Notes under the pieces: model-generated
Database searches by the model: none
Told to the model about the DNA's origin: nothing
Seen by the model: only the letters and a program-made list of their open reading frames with translations
In this document: positions 18,244 to 28,276 of the stretch, in pieces
How the letters are laid out: each line of letters starts with the position of its first letter
Numbering within the stretch: the first letter of the stretch is position 1
DNA from: Sporisorium sorghi
Taxonomy: Eukaryota; Basidiomycota; Ustilaginomycetes; Ustilaginales; Ustilaginaceae
Assembly: GCA_023212695.1 (NCBI GenBank)
Contig: JALCCG010000210.1
Coordinates: forward strand, 1 to 37,668
Direction of reading: 5' to 3'
Length of the DNA: 37,668 bases
Program-made: the position numbers and the translations under genes

Positions 18244-19210
18244 ATGGCCAAGAAGAAGAGAAAGGCCCCTCAGCTCGAGGCATGGTGCTGGTACTGCGAG
18301 TAAGTGGTCGTCCCTGTCTCGCCATCGTCGGCCAATTGTTAACAACTAACAAGACTTGTTCGTTTCCCCCACCACTCTGGACCCTCTGCATCGATCTCAG
18401 CCGCGACTTTGAAGACGAGAAGGGTAAGCAAATGGCACGATTCGTAGCTCCTCGTCAACACCGACTGACCACAAAGCATTCACACGCCTCGATCACAGTC
18501 CTTCTGCAACATCAGAAGTCAAAGCACTACCGCTGTCCTCAATGCCCTCGAAGACTCAACACGGCCGGAGGTCTGGCAGTGCATCTCACACAAGTGCACA
18601 AAGCAGAGCCAAATAAGTAAGCAGATAGAATCGACTACGGAGGAATACGCGTTTGACACTGCTGACTCTTTTGGTGCTTGTTTCTGCGCATAGAATCGAA
18701 AACACGTTGCCCGGGCGGGATTCGTTCGAGATCGAAATCTACGGAATGGCAGGCATTCCAGAAAAGGACCTCGACGAATGGAAGGCACGACGTGCAGCAC
18801 AGAAGGCGGATGGGAACGGCACGACTCAGAACAAACGTCCCAAGATCGAAAAGCTGGTGCTCTCCAAGGAGCAGTTGCGCATTCAGCTGGAAGCGCACAA
18901 GGCACTGATGAGCGGCAAGGCGCCACCGCCTGGTTTGATACCGGGACTGATGGGCGGCTTCGGCCCGGCGGGTCCATACTCAGTGCCTCCGCCAGCGCTA
19001 CCACCAGCATTTGGAGTGCCACCGCCCAATTTTGCTAGACCGCCTCCGAGGCAACCGCCGCCAGGATACGGCGCTGCACCACCACCACAAGCCTTGGCGA
19101 CAGGCGGCGTCGCAAGAAGCGGGCCGCCGCCGTCGAACGAGCAGGCAGCGCCGGAAACGAGAGGAGATGGGCGCGAGCCTCACAAAGTCAGAGCTGCAGA
19201 TCTTTTCTAG
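18244..19210 (+). CDS. BuGZ/ZNF207-like two-finger C2H2 protein
   Basis: Four exons (18244-18299, 18401-18423, 18499-18616, 18694-19210) joined by GT-AG introns of 101, 75 and 77 nt give 237 residues. The joined N-terminus begins MAKKKRKAPQLEAWCWYC, followed by DRDFEDEKVLLQHQKSKHY. This is strikingly like animal BuGZ/ZNF207. Finger 1 uses C15, C18, H31, H36; finger 2 uses C39, C42, H55, H60. The conserved block LPGRDSFEIEIYGMAGIPEK follows, as in BuGZ. The remainder is a Pro/Gly-rich low-complexity tail. In animals BuGZ stabilises BUB3 through a GLEBS motif, aids kinetochore-microtubule attachment and forms condensates through its low-complexity region. I do not see a GLEBS-like segment here, so BUB3 binding should not be assumed. 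Exon 2 is a 23-nt micro-exon. The gene converges on the transporter downstream. Confidence 0.9.
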
Positions 19211-19495
19211 AAGATCCACCCCGATCCGAAAACAGTGTTCTGCTTGCACCCTCGAATGCCGAGTACATTGCACGTTGCGAATCATGCGCCGAAAGTACAG
19301 ATCCACGAAGTCCTCACACCAGCTCGTGACAATGTCAGGCCTCACGAGCTCACAAGCAAACAACTCTTTGCTTCATCATCATCATCGCAGTGACAGGCAT
19401 GCGGAAAGAGACAACGACAGACACAGGCACAAACAGAAAGCATGCGATGCATGGACAGGGCGAGGGAAGCGTGCTCTATGATTGCGTAGGATCGT

Positions 19496-20935
19496 TCAGT
19501 CTCTGAGCAATCTGGTCTTATCACGAAAGGAAGAGGTGGCCGATGACGAGACGGCATCTGCGACAGCGGTCCAACTCGATGGAGCTTTTGTGAGGCTCTT
19601 GATAGGCCCACGTGAGTAGGAGAGTGTGCTTAGAATCACTAATGCCACACCTCCGGCAAAGGCAGAGGTAAAGGGGAAGTTGAAAAAGGCGACGCTGAAA
19701 CCGAAGCTGAGGACGATGCTGAAACTGACAGCAAAGCCCTTCAAGATGTTGTCGGCGTGTTTGATGACCATGGCGACGGCTAGACCACCCGTGACTTGCA
19801 GCACCACCGTTGCCCAAGCGCTTACGCCAAAGTGAAGGAAGGGGGAGGCGGGACCGTGACGGGCCATCTCGAGGAGGACGGGCATGGCAGCGGGAAAGAG
19901 AGACCAGGCGGAAAGCTGCACGTTTCTGGCCCACAGATTTGCGTCTGAGGTTTTGAGCACCATTTCAAAGTAGACGCCGGCGAGACCCGAGGTGAAGCAA
20001 GCGGCAATGACGGCGAGGAAGCCCTGGATGGGCTGCATTGGCTTGTCAGCCCTTGCGCTCTCCTCCATGCTCATGGATATGCGTGCGCCCGGAAAGGAGG
20101 GCGAGGAGGGTGGAAGATGGTCGTAGTCTTTGGCATCGGAGCCTGAGAGAAATGAGCCGATGCTGGGTAGGCGCTCTTCTGGTGGTGGTGCGCGATGCGA
20201 GTCGAAGGGCGGGGGAGGCGGAGGAGGTGGCAGATCAGCCACGGGCCCAGCCGAGACGTGGCCGTAGCCGTGGGTGTGAACCTCAAAAGGGACGAGACCC
20301 GAGACTGACTTGCTCTGGATCTGTACAATAGCAACGCCGATGGCCAGCATACCGAGCGAAAGCCACTGCCACATGCCGATCTTTTTGCGTAGGAGGACGA
20401 TGCTGAAGAAGGCGGTGGTGAGGATCTTCATCTGGTAGGCGCAAATAAAGACCGGAGGTTCGAGGTTGGAGACGGCGACGTACTGCAGATTGTTCTGCAG
20501 GACATAGAGGATGGCTGGAATCGAAAGCTTCCAATAGTCCTCGGCTGCAACCTGATCTAGGACTAGTGTGAGCTTTGATCGAGCTGAGTCGGAGCGAAAG
20601 TCTGGCGACCGATGCGAGGCTGGAGAGAGAGTGCGTGGCTGTAGCGCATCGTGTTCTGTTTTCGAGTATTTGCGTTTGGAAGCCGATGCCTTGAGCGATC
20701 CCGACGGAAGTGGAAGCGAGTCGCTTGAGGTGGGTATAGAGACGACGGCGATGACAAACGATATGAGGCATTTGAGGATTTCTGTGAGGAGGACGGCGGT
20801 GGGGAAGAAGTAGGCCTTTCCGACGGGTGCCGATACACGGCTGTGGTGCATGACCACGCCGAGCGCGGTGTTCTGGATGGTGAGCACAGCAAGCGAGACG
20901 TGCTTGAGCGGCAGACCAAAGGCGGTGCTGACCAT
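19496..20935 (-). CDS. Nucleotide-sugar transporter, SLC35A family (UDP-Gal/UDP-GlcNAc type)
   Basis: This 479-residue multi-pass protein imports a nucleotide sugar, probably UDP-galactose or UDP-N-acetylglucosamine, into the Golgi or ER lumen in exchange for UMP. Family hallmarks are the start LKHVSLAVLTIQNTALG, the segment LYVLQNNLQYVAVSNLEPPVF near 143-163, and GLAGVYFEMVLKTSDANLWARN near 317-338. Two loops are enlarged relative to animal SLC35A2/A3: a Ser-rich one at about 69-130 and a Pro-rich one at about 210-302 that includes eight consecutive prolines. The frame is open upstream to 20965, but the first codon there is TTG, so I chose the first ATG at 20935. This puts the first helix where it lies in homologues. 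An extra short 5' exon is possible. Exact substrate cannot be read from sequence. Confidence 0.88.
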   Translation of the reverse strand: MVSTAFGLPLKHVSLAVLTIQNTALGVVMHHSRVSAPVGKAYFFPTAVLLTEILKCLISFVIAVVSIPTSSDSLPLPSGSLKASASKRKYSKTEHDALQPRTLSPASHRSPDFRSDSARSKLTLVLDQVAAEDYWKLSIPAILYVLQNNLQYVAVSNLEPPVFICAYQMKILTTAFFSIVLLRKKIGMWQWLSLGMLAIGVAIVQIQSKSVSGLVPFEVHTHGYGHVSAGPVADLPPPPPPPPFDSHRAPPPEERLPSIGSFLSGSDAKDYDHLPPSSPSFPGARISMSMEESARADKPMQPIQGFLAVIAACFTSGLAGVYFEMVLKTSDANLWARNVQLSAWSLFPAAMPVLLEMARHGPASPFLHFGVSAWATVVLQVTGGLAVAMVIKHADNILKGFAVSFSIVLSFGFSVAFFNFPFTSAFAGGVALVILSTLSYSRGPIKSLTKAPSSWTAVADAVSSSATSSFRDKTRLLRD

Positions 20936-21307
20936 GGTTGCAAGCAGAAATGCCCAGGACAGCAAGCAAGGGCTGGAACGGCTGAGTGAGCTTGTGCGAC
21001 GAAAGTCAAATCATGCGGATAACGTTGGCGAGAGCTGGTGATGAGCGTGCAGAGAGACGAAAGCGTGCGATCAGGCGAGGAAGCTTGATGACAGTCAGCG
21101 ACGTCGGATCGATGCCGATATGAAGTGGGCGGCGAGTTGGTTATCCTTGCGCCATACGGCAGCCGCAGTCGTCTGCTTCGGATTGGAACCCGAGAAAGAG
21201 TCTCGTGGCGTGGGGAATCTGTCGCCTCTGTGAATGTGATGGTGGTGACCTAGCAAGAAAGCGCTGTCGGAACCTCCGAAGAAGGCGAGCTGGAGATGCA
21301 ACTGCAA

Positions 21308-21341
<34 letters not shown>

Positions 21342-22108
21342 GTCAACCAAGCCAATTTTTGATGCAGTTTGACACTCTTCTCTCTGCGTCGCGTGAATAA
21401 TTCTGTCTCTGCACGGGCGCAGACTCACTCACACACGCGCGCCTTTGCAACCTGCAGTGCAAAAAAAGAAGCACGCCCCTTCTTCTGCTTCCCAAAGCGC
21501 GGTTCAAGACTGACCCACCAAAAATGAGTGGGACCACCAATCAAAGGCACTTCTGTACGGAGACATCTGCACAGCTGATTGCAATCCGTGATCCAATCTA
21601 CCAACACATATCCTGCGGCATTGCTGGCGTTCGTGTCGCAAAGGCGATGAATGATGGATGGTCTAAGGTCGATCTCGGTGGCAGTGACGGAGAGAAACGC
21701 TTTTTGGCGGGTTTTAAATTTTGATTCACGTTTCTCCACTTGGCTCGCTGCTTCGACACGTTGAGAGAGACAAGAGAGGCAGCGCAGCGCGCATGCTGGC
21801 GTCATTCTCTAGTCGCTCTCTCGATTCCACACACTCGGACGCCGCCCTTGGATTGAAGCATGAAGAGCATTGAGCAGCAGCATCAGGCGTTGCGGTGTTG
21901 CCGAACAACACATACTCGCGCTCAGTCTTCGACTTGGTCCTCGACGCTCGTCAACAAGCAGCAAGCTTTGGAAGCACGCCTTTGGATTCTGCATTGTCAC
22001 GGCAAGCTCCGCTAGAGATCCGTCATCTCTCATCCGCTTTCACTCTCGGTCTTCTCGCTACTCAGCTACAAGCATCGGATAGGATACTCCATCGATATAC
22101 CACTCAAG
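20936..22108. other. Divergent intergenic region, transporter / membrane hydrolase-like gene
   Basis: About 1.17 kb separates two divergently transcribed genes. It contains an A31 tract at 21309-21339 and no frame with recognisable domains; the longest is about 126 codons with no family resemblance. It presumably holds both promoters and leaders. Confidence 0.65.
21309..21339. repeat. A31 homopolymer
   Basis: An uninterrupted run of 31 A lies in the divergent promoter region between the nucleotide-sugar transporter and the membrane protein gene. Confidence 0.9.
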
Positions 22109-24109
22109 ATGGCACCCAAGCCGTCCAGCTCCAAGCCATCCGCTGCGGACCATGGACACGACAGCGAGCGCCAGCCTCTGCTCGGCTCATCCTCCGACGC
22201 TGCCACCGACTACCACGCCATCCCTCATGAGCCGGCGCCATCCGCACCATCCGCGCCACGACCAAGAGGATCGCCCTATCTGACCCTCTTGCTGCGTCTC
22301 TACTTTGCCCTGGGCGTGCTCCTCTTGCTACCCGTCGTCGTCTTGCTCATCCTCCTCGTCATCAACTACTTTGAACCCATTCCGCTCCTCCTCCCGCCCC
22401 ATCGCTCGCCCGCAGTGCTCCCCTTCTGGTTCTGCATCATCTCACTGTCCATGCTCGGCCCTGGCTTGCTCTTCTTCGAGCTCGCTTCGCATGCCACCAA
22501 CTTTTTCCACCTCTTCGTCCTTTGCTGCACCGCCGCCGATGTCGTGCTGCTTCTTGCCGTGCCAGAGTTCCGTGTGACTCATTCCTACCTTGGATTCGCT
22601 TCCGTCGGTCTCTGCTTCTTCTCAACGCTCTGGGCCTTCCTCTCGTCTCATCATCTGCAACACCAAACGGTCCCCTTTACACTCCATCCCGACGTCGGAG
22701 CTCCCATCGTCACCGAGATTCCACTCGTCCGAGCTCAAGCAAAGTGGTCCAGGCGTTTCAAGCTGCTTGGCGCTCTGCTTGGCTGCCTTGCCATCGCGCT
22801 TGCATCCGCACTCGTGACTTTTGATCTGGTGCTCGATGCTGCCGACTCCGGCTTCACGCCCTTGGGCAATCTCACGATGGTGCATTCCACCTCGCTCACC
22901 AAGCAGCCCGTGTATCCGCAAGACCCAGCCGATGTCAACCCTTACCCTGTCTCCTTCCGTCTTCACCTCGCCTGCGAATCTACACCTCCCCAGCCGGGCT
23001 CGCTCAAGTCTGGCAACTCGTCCGACAACCCACCTACGGCCCTCGTCATGTCCGAACGCGGTGTTTCTGGTGTCTCCGCTGCGCAGTTTCTTCGAGAGAT
23101 GGTGGCACGAGCCGGCTCAAACCTCGGCGGCGGTGATGACGGTCATCTTGCTCTCACTCGCGTCTGCTTCTGGGACCGCATCGGCTATGGCCATTCCGAC
23201 TTTGTCTATCAGCCCACTTCGATACGTTTGCAGACCGAAGCTCTCTACCATGCTCTGCGCAAGCACGATCAAGTCGACCTCGACAGCAATCTGGAGATTA
23301 ACAACAAGAAGAAGGGAGATGGCGCATCGCTCGGCAAGTTCATGCTCGTTTCTACCGGATACGGTCATCTCTTTGCCCAGGACTTTGCCGTTCAGCATCC
23401 TGAGCTCGTCCACTCTTTTCTTCACATTGATGCGGAAACTCCTGCATCGTGGTACACCGACAAGGTCTCACGGAACTCGGGAGCACGCGCAGGCTATCTC
23501 GCCAGACGTCACGGACCCTTCGGCTCCCTATTCTACGACCTCCTCCCCGCGCTCGTCGAGCCAACGGGTGTGGCACGCATTATTGGTTTGCTCAGAGGAA
23601 AGTCGGTAGTCGACCGAATCCTCGCTCCCGGACCGCGAGGCCGCGCTGCGCGTCAGCAAGACATGGCAGGCGGAGGCTGGCGCATCAATGGCGCGGGCGG
23701 TGCCAACCCGCGACTGCTCATGTCGTCTTGGCTGGAGCGTCTGGACGCCAATCTCGGAACGGCCAGCCCCAACTATGCGCGCCTCCGCAAGTCGAGCTTC
23801 GAATATCAGAGCCTATTGGCGAAGCGACCTGTTGCGGTGCTGTCCAGCTTCTGGAGGGTGCACGCCGATGTTGACGGATGGGGCCAAGAACAGCGCGAGA
23901 CTCTGGTTGCGCCCGCCAAGAACAGCTCCACCCTGATCGGATGGTGGCGTGTAGGCGATCGAAAGAACAGGACGGGCGGTGGCGACCAAGGCGGTCCTGC
24001 GGGAATCTGCTCGACCAGGATGGGCGTCATCTTTTGCGAAGAGGCCGTTCGCAAGCTCATCGCCGCTGGCCAGATGTGGAACTCGACAGCTGTTTCGCCG
24101 CTGCACTGA
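22109..24109 (+). CDS. Multi-pass membrane protein with degenerate alpha/beta-hydrolase domain
   Basis: This 666-residue intronless protein starts with a polar segment containing RQPLLG. It then has several transmembrane helices: about 52-80 (LTLLLRLYFALGVLLLLPV), a group at about 100-175, and one near 210-240. After that comes a large soluble domain with alpha/beta-hydrolase features: VCFWDRIGYGHSD corresponds to the conserved DRxGxGxSD strand, and FMLVSTGYGHLFAQDFA corresponds to the nucleophile elbow. The architecture matches the fungal DUF2417-type proteins often called mitochondrial integral membrane proteins, but that label comes from memory of the family. At the elbow the usual G-x-S-x-G reads S-T-G-Y-G, so Gly417 sits where the serine should be and classical hydrolase activity is unlikely. 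Function is unknown. It converges on eIF4B downstream. Confidence 0.8.
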   Translation: MAPKPSSSKPSAADHGHDSERQPLLGSSSDAATDYHAIPHEPAPSAPSAPRPRGSPYLTLLLRLYFALGVLLLLPVVVLLILLVINYFEPIPLLLPPHRSPAVLPFWFCIISLSMLGPGLLFFELASHATNFFHLFVLCCTAADVVLLLAVPEFRVTHSYLGFASVGLCFFSTLWAFLSSHHLQHQTVPFTLHPDVGAPIVTEIPLVRAQAKWSRRFKLLGALLGCLAIALASALVTFDLVLDAADSGFTPLGNLTMVHSTSLTKQPVYPQDPADVNPYPVSFRLHLACESTPPQPGSLKSGNSSDNPPTALVMSERGVSGVSAAQFLREMVARAGSNLGGGDDGHLALTRVCFWDRIGYGHSDFVYQPTSIRLQTEALYHALRKHDQVDLDSNLEINNKKKGDGASLGKFMLVSTGYGHLFAQDFAVQHPELVHSFLHIDAETPASWYTDKVSRNSGARAGYLARRHGPFGSLFYDLLPALVEPTGVARIIGLLRGKSVVDRILAPGPRGRAARQQDMAGGGWRINGAGGANPRLLMSSWLERLDANLGTASPNYARLRKSSFEYQSLLAKRPVAVLSSFWRVHADVDGWGQEQRETLVAPAKNSSTLIGWWRVGDRKNRTGGGDQGGPAGICSTRMGVIFCEEAVRKLIAAGQMWNSTAVSPLH

Positions 24110-24717
24110 AAGCACTCAAACTCATTCTCACTGTCTCCAGTCTTGCTGCGTCGTCATTGTACCTTTACGAATCCATCTGCATGTAATTTACAATTGCCGT
24201 CCTTCCCAAGACTCTGTCCACGTGTTTGGATCCAAAGACATTGACACGATGAGTTGCCCTCCAAGAAAAGAGTCACGATCAAAGCACACCACACACGCCA
24301 CAGATGGAAACGGTTGCCGCAGGCCCACGGCTGGGGGAAACAATCGTATTGACACGGGGAGAAGAAAAGAAGGAACAAGCTGTAAATTACAGAGATCAAG
24401 ACACGGAAGAAATGAGCTTGACTCAAAAAATGACCAAGGTTGCATGCGCATCTCGAAGCGGGCGTCATTGCGGCGCTCTTCACCTTCAAAGAAAGAATCA
24501 GAGGGGGGTATCCAGAAAGTGGGCGACCTCTAGGAACTGACGACCGTGCGTGCGTGCGTGCTGACAGAGAAGAGTGCCGAGGAAAAGCAGCATGAAGCGT
24601 CTGCAGGCTGATCTGCAGAGCGCTTCTTTTGATGGGGCGGGAGGGGAGAGTTAGGGGTAGAACGAGACACCGTCATCAAGACCCTTGATGAGCTTCTGGA
24701 GTGGACGTTGCGAAGCT
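24110..24717. other. Convergent intergenic spacer
   Basis: About 600 bp between the stop codons of the membrane protein gene and eIF4B. It contains a short GTGC-rich repeat near 24545-24560 and presumably both 3' UTRs. I see no gene in it. Confidence 0.65.
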
Positions 24718-26455
24718 TCAAGCCTCGATCTTGGTCTCTTGAACCTTTTCGGCCACCTCGTCTACCTGAGCTTCGGTGGACTTGTCGTCGTCGCCCTTGG
24801 CTGCAGCTGGGCTCTGCTCGCCGCCAACAAGTGCACCGGAAGGCTTGCGTCCTCCGCCCCAGGCGCCAGTAGGCGGCGCAGCACGGGGTGCCTTGGCAGC
24901 TGCTGGTGCGGCAGTTTCTGCAGCAGGCGTAGCAGCCTCGGCAGCGTCGGACTGTGCAGCGTCGGTGGTGGTAGCAGGCGTGTCAGCCTTGTCCTTCTTC
25001 TCCTTGTCCGTCTTGGCCTTCTCCTTCTTGATCCTGAGCTCCTCTTGCCTCTCCTTTTCGCGCTGCGAGAGCTTCTCCTCAATCTGTCGCTCGCGTTCAG
25101 ACGCGTCGATGGGCTTGGCGTTGCCGAATGGGCTAGGCTTGGAGCTGCTGGTGGTGGTGCTGGCGGCGGCAGCGCTCTCGGCGGAGCGAGGCTTCAAATC
25201 GAGCTTCTTGCGCTCAACGGGAGCAGCAGCGGATGGTGCCGGGCTGGAGGAGCCCGAGCTGGACTTCTTTGCAGAACGCCAGTTGTCAGTCGAATCGGAA
25301 GCAGCAGCGGGGCCAGCACCAGGGGCAGGCTGACCGCTGCCGCGTCGATCGGCGGCACCGAAACCAAAGCCCTTCTTTGCATTGCCGGGGCTCTCGGGAG
25401 GAGTCTGGTCGGCGACAAACTTGGAACCAAAGCCCATTCGCTCTTGGGATGCAAAGCGATCGTCGACGTCGTTGGCGTCGTTGCGATGACGGAAAGAGGG
25501 TCGTCGCGAATCGGCGTCGGCCATGCCCGAGGGACGGCGGGAGTTGGCAGGAGATCGGCCCTCGACAGGCTTGCCGGTCCTCCACTGGCTGGAAAGATCG
25601 CCCTGGCTGGGCTCGGCAGGTGCAAGGTCGCGTGGGGGGCGGTTCGAGGGAGGAGCGGTCTGGAACTTGGCGCCAAAGCCGCTGCGTACGCCACCACTGA
25701 CATCCATGTTGTCGAAGCCAGAGCCCTCGGTGCGGGGCACGCCGGAACGCTCGGGACGAGGAGCAAAGCCACCGCGAGGCTCTGCGGGCGGAAGAGGGCC
25801 AGCACGACGCCACTGCGAGGCATCGTCGGCCTGGCTGGTGTGAATGGGACGATCGCCGCCGAAAGCGCTCTTGGGAGGCTCGGCGACGCTGATGCGCACG
25901 GTTCTGCTGGCGAGCTGGGAGCCGCTTCGGTCGAGGGCAGCACGGAGATCGTCCTGGGTCTGGAACTCGACGTAGCCGAAGCCCTTGGGCTTGCCGTCGT
26001 GACCAGTGACGATGCGGACGCTGACGGTCTTGGAAGGAGCGAAAAAGTCCTCGACATCGGCCTCCATTACGTCGAAGGAGAGGTTGCCGACAAAGGCGGT
26101 GAAGGGAGGCTTGTCGGGGAGAGGGAGCTCTTCGCGAGGCGGGTAGCTTCGCTCGGGGCGCTCAAAGCCACGGTCGCGGTCGACACGGTCGGGAACGGTG
26201 GAGAGATAGTCGCCTCCGCGTCGGTAGCTCGAGTCGCGAGGAGCAGACGAGATGGGCAGGTCGTCCATCTCGTCGGCCCAGGAGGTCTTGCCGGTGGACT
26301 CGTCGGCCAAGAAATCGTTGAGCGTCATCTTCTGACCCTTTTTAGGCGCTGTTAGAATGAAAATAGCCAGCAAGAATCCAGATGATCAGTAAAGAAGCGT
26401 GCAGTGGGCGAGCAAACAAAGGCGCCGAGGGCGCGTGGAAGGAATACTCACGCAT
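24718..26455 (-). CDS. Translation initiation factor eIF4B
   Basis: Two coding exons: 26455-26452 (only ATG plus one base) and 26348-24718, separated by a 103-nt GT-AG intron. They give 544 residues starting MPPKKGQKMTLNDFLADE. eIF4B stimulates the eIF4A helicase during ribosome recruitment to mRNA. The N-terminus with K-x-LNDFL and SWADEMDDLP is characteristic of fungal eIF4B (Tif3/Sce3). One RRM follows, with RNP2 AFVGNL at 86-91 and RNP1 KGFGYVEF at 123-130. The middle is an Arg/Gly/Ser-rich low-complexity region with repeated short blocks containing FGAKF, FGSKF and W-R. A highly charged segment at about 416-457 (EKERQEELRIKKEK) is probably a long helix, and an Ala/Glu-rich tail ends the protein. 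Without the tiny first exon the frame would start at an internal Met, so the intron matters for the N-terminus. Confidence 0.9.
26349..26451 (-). other. Intron splitting the eIF4B start from the body
   Basis: The donor GTGAGT follows directly after ATG-C, and the acceptor reads CTAACAG. It includes a branch-like CTAAC close to the acceptor. Joining restores the conserved MPPKKGQK N-terminus in frame. Confidence 0.85.
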
Positions 26456-27173
26456 GATGGGCAAGTTGACCTGTCGGTTGAGAGCGACTGGAGATTCGAG
26501 GCTGGGTTGAAGGTGATCCTAGCGAAATGTGCTGGATCGTTGTTCAGTTGAAATCGTCTTGCGAGAGAATGAGACGCAAGACTTGGTTTTGGGAAGGTGG
26601 TGGTGGATGACGATGATGAGACTTGTGACACCAAACGAGATTGAATCGGAAAATGAAAGACTCTCGGATCACGGCCTGCTGTTGCGAAATGCGAATTTGC
26701 AGTGGGAAGCCACTTTGCACTCAAAGGGCCTTTCCGTTCGTTGCGCAGGCTGAGAAGATTTGTTGCGGATTTTTTTTTGGAAGTCTTCTTCGTGCGGATC
26801 ATCGACAGGTCCAGTGCCAGTCGAAAATTTGATCGGCTAGAGAGAGAGAGGTTGAGATCGATTCGCGCTTTTCTCTTTCCTCTCTCGTTGCTGTGCTGCA
26901 CCGGTTTCTCTGAATGAAAAAGATCTTTGGCCCACGTCGAAATGACTTAACATCAAAAAAGAAATTCAAAAGATGTTGAGTCTAATGGCATAACATTTTG
27001 AAAAAAAGCGCCGGCCTAAGCGTCCTCAAGCACCGTTGCTTCCACGTAGCGAGCTGCTCTGTATTTCATTTGTTCCAAGGGACCCTTCTTCAAGTGATGC
27101 TTTCCGGTTGACCATCTTGACACCACACCGTCACAGCATCGCTTGAACGTCGATCAGCTCCAACTCGGTCAAG
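26456..27173. other. Divergent promoter region, eIF4B / SPC2
   Basis: About 720 bp carries both 5' flanks. There are several short A or T tracts (near 26769, 26955 and 27000) but no supported gene. Confidence 0.65.
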
Positions 27174-27942
27174 ATGGCAAAGTCAGACACCGCCAAGAAG
27201 GCCAACGCCGATCGCATCGTAGTCGACAACTCGAACCTCACCGAACTCAAAGCGACGTGCGACGAAGCCGTTGAGCGCATTCTGTCGCGTCGAGCGGAAG
27301 CAGATGGAACAGCAGCAGCCAAGACGCAAGCATTTGCACCCTTCAAGGTCAGCCACGTGCACACTGATTTGCGGCTGGCGTTGGGCTTTACAGCGTCTGC
27401 CATCATGATCGGCACGTCCATCTGGGCCTACTTTGTGGAAAAGGAGTGGAAACGCAACAAGCACGCATGCGCCATCGCTGTGGTGGTCTACATGATTCTG
27501 TCTGGCATTCAGATGGTCGACTCGTATCTGCAAGGCAACATCATTTTTACAGGCACACGCAAGACGCTCTCGAATCGGATCGAGACGGAGCATCTTACGC
27601 TCTCGTCGCCTCCACTGCCCAAAGCGGTCAAGAAAGACGCCAAGGCAGCTGATGGCAAACCCATCCTGACGCCTCCTGCCTACACTCTGCAGCTTGCCTA
27701 CACACGCAAGAGCAACAAGGGCAAATCAGTTTTGGCAAAGAAGAACGAGTCTTTGCCGCTAGGACATCTAGGTGAGTTCGGAACCCGACTGCAGGCAGGC
27801 TCCAGCAACAGCAATCGTACTGACACGCTCTCCATCTTCTCCAACACTGACAGGCGAATGGTTCACCGAAGAAGGAGAATTTGTCGAGTCGATCTTTGAG
27901 CAACGACTGCTTTCGGGCCTCCAAAAGGCGTTTGGCCAGTAA
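27174..27942 (+). CDS. SPC2: Signal peptidase complex subunit 2 (SPC25/SPC2)
   Basis: Two exons (27174-27771 and 27854-27942) with an 82-nt GT-AG intron give 228 residues. SPC2 is a non-catalytic ER membrane subunit of the signal peptidase complex that contacts the Sec61 translocon. Two closely spaced transmembrane helices are visible, LALGFTASAIMIGTSIWAYF and the one beginning ACAIAVVVYMILSG. They are joined by a short charged turn (VEKEWKRNKH), with both termini cytosolic, the standard layout. After splicing the C-terminus reads GEWFTEEGEFVESIFEQRL. This matches the family's typical end and supports the splice. Without splicing the frame would run into an unrelated tail. ALG9 follows on the same strand 334 bp downstream. 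Confidence 0.93.
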
Positions 27943-28276
27943 ACTGCACCTCTGTCTCCTTTGCATGCCGACGCATTGCCTGTCCTTCACATACCCGGCA
28001 TATCTAATCAATCGCATCAATCCATTGAGAAGTGTTGGTCTGCTTTGCCTTTGCTGTGCGAGAAAAGAAAGGTGGCTCGATCGCCCAAGGTTACGCGCAC
28101 GCTTCTGCTTCGCGTTCTGGATTTTGTTGAGCTTTATTATTTTATTATTATTTTTTTTTGCCAAGTGTGCGGAGGCGAAGATTTGTGATTTGAGTGATTT
28201 CTTCTTGGCAGAAGCAACACTTCGACGCTGCTTCCGCACCATCACTTTATCTCAACGGGTGAGCCGAGACGACACC
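27943..28276. other. Spacer between SPC2 and ALG9
   Basis: This 334-bp spacer holds the SPC2 3' UTR and the ALG9 promoter and leader. A T-rich stretch with TTATT units lies at about 28130-28160. The ALG9 frame stays open back into the last SPC2 exon, but no upstream ATG gives a sensible N-terminus. Confidence 0.65.

Noticed and set aside
21425..21805. A 126-codon minus-strand frame in the transporter/membrane-protein spacer
   Set aside because: There is no homology I recognise and no domain or targeting signal. Such frames are expected by chance in GC-rich DNA.
24685..26355. A 556-codon frame antisense to eIF4B
   Set aside because: It is low-complexity Gly/Leu/Ala sequence produced by the reverse of a biased gene. 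The sense strand carries a clear RRM protein.
27881..28276. N-terminal extension of ALG9 overlapping the last SPC2 exon
   Set aside because: The frame is open but contains no convincing ATG. The overlapping part is the coding exon of another gene in a different frame.
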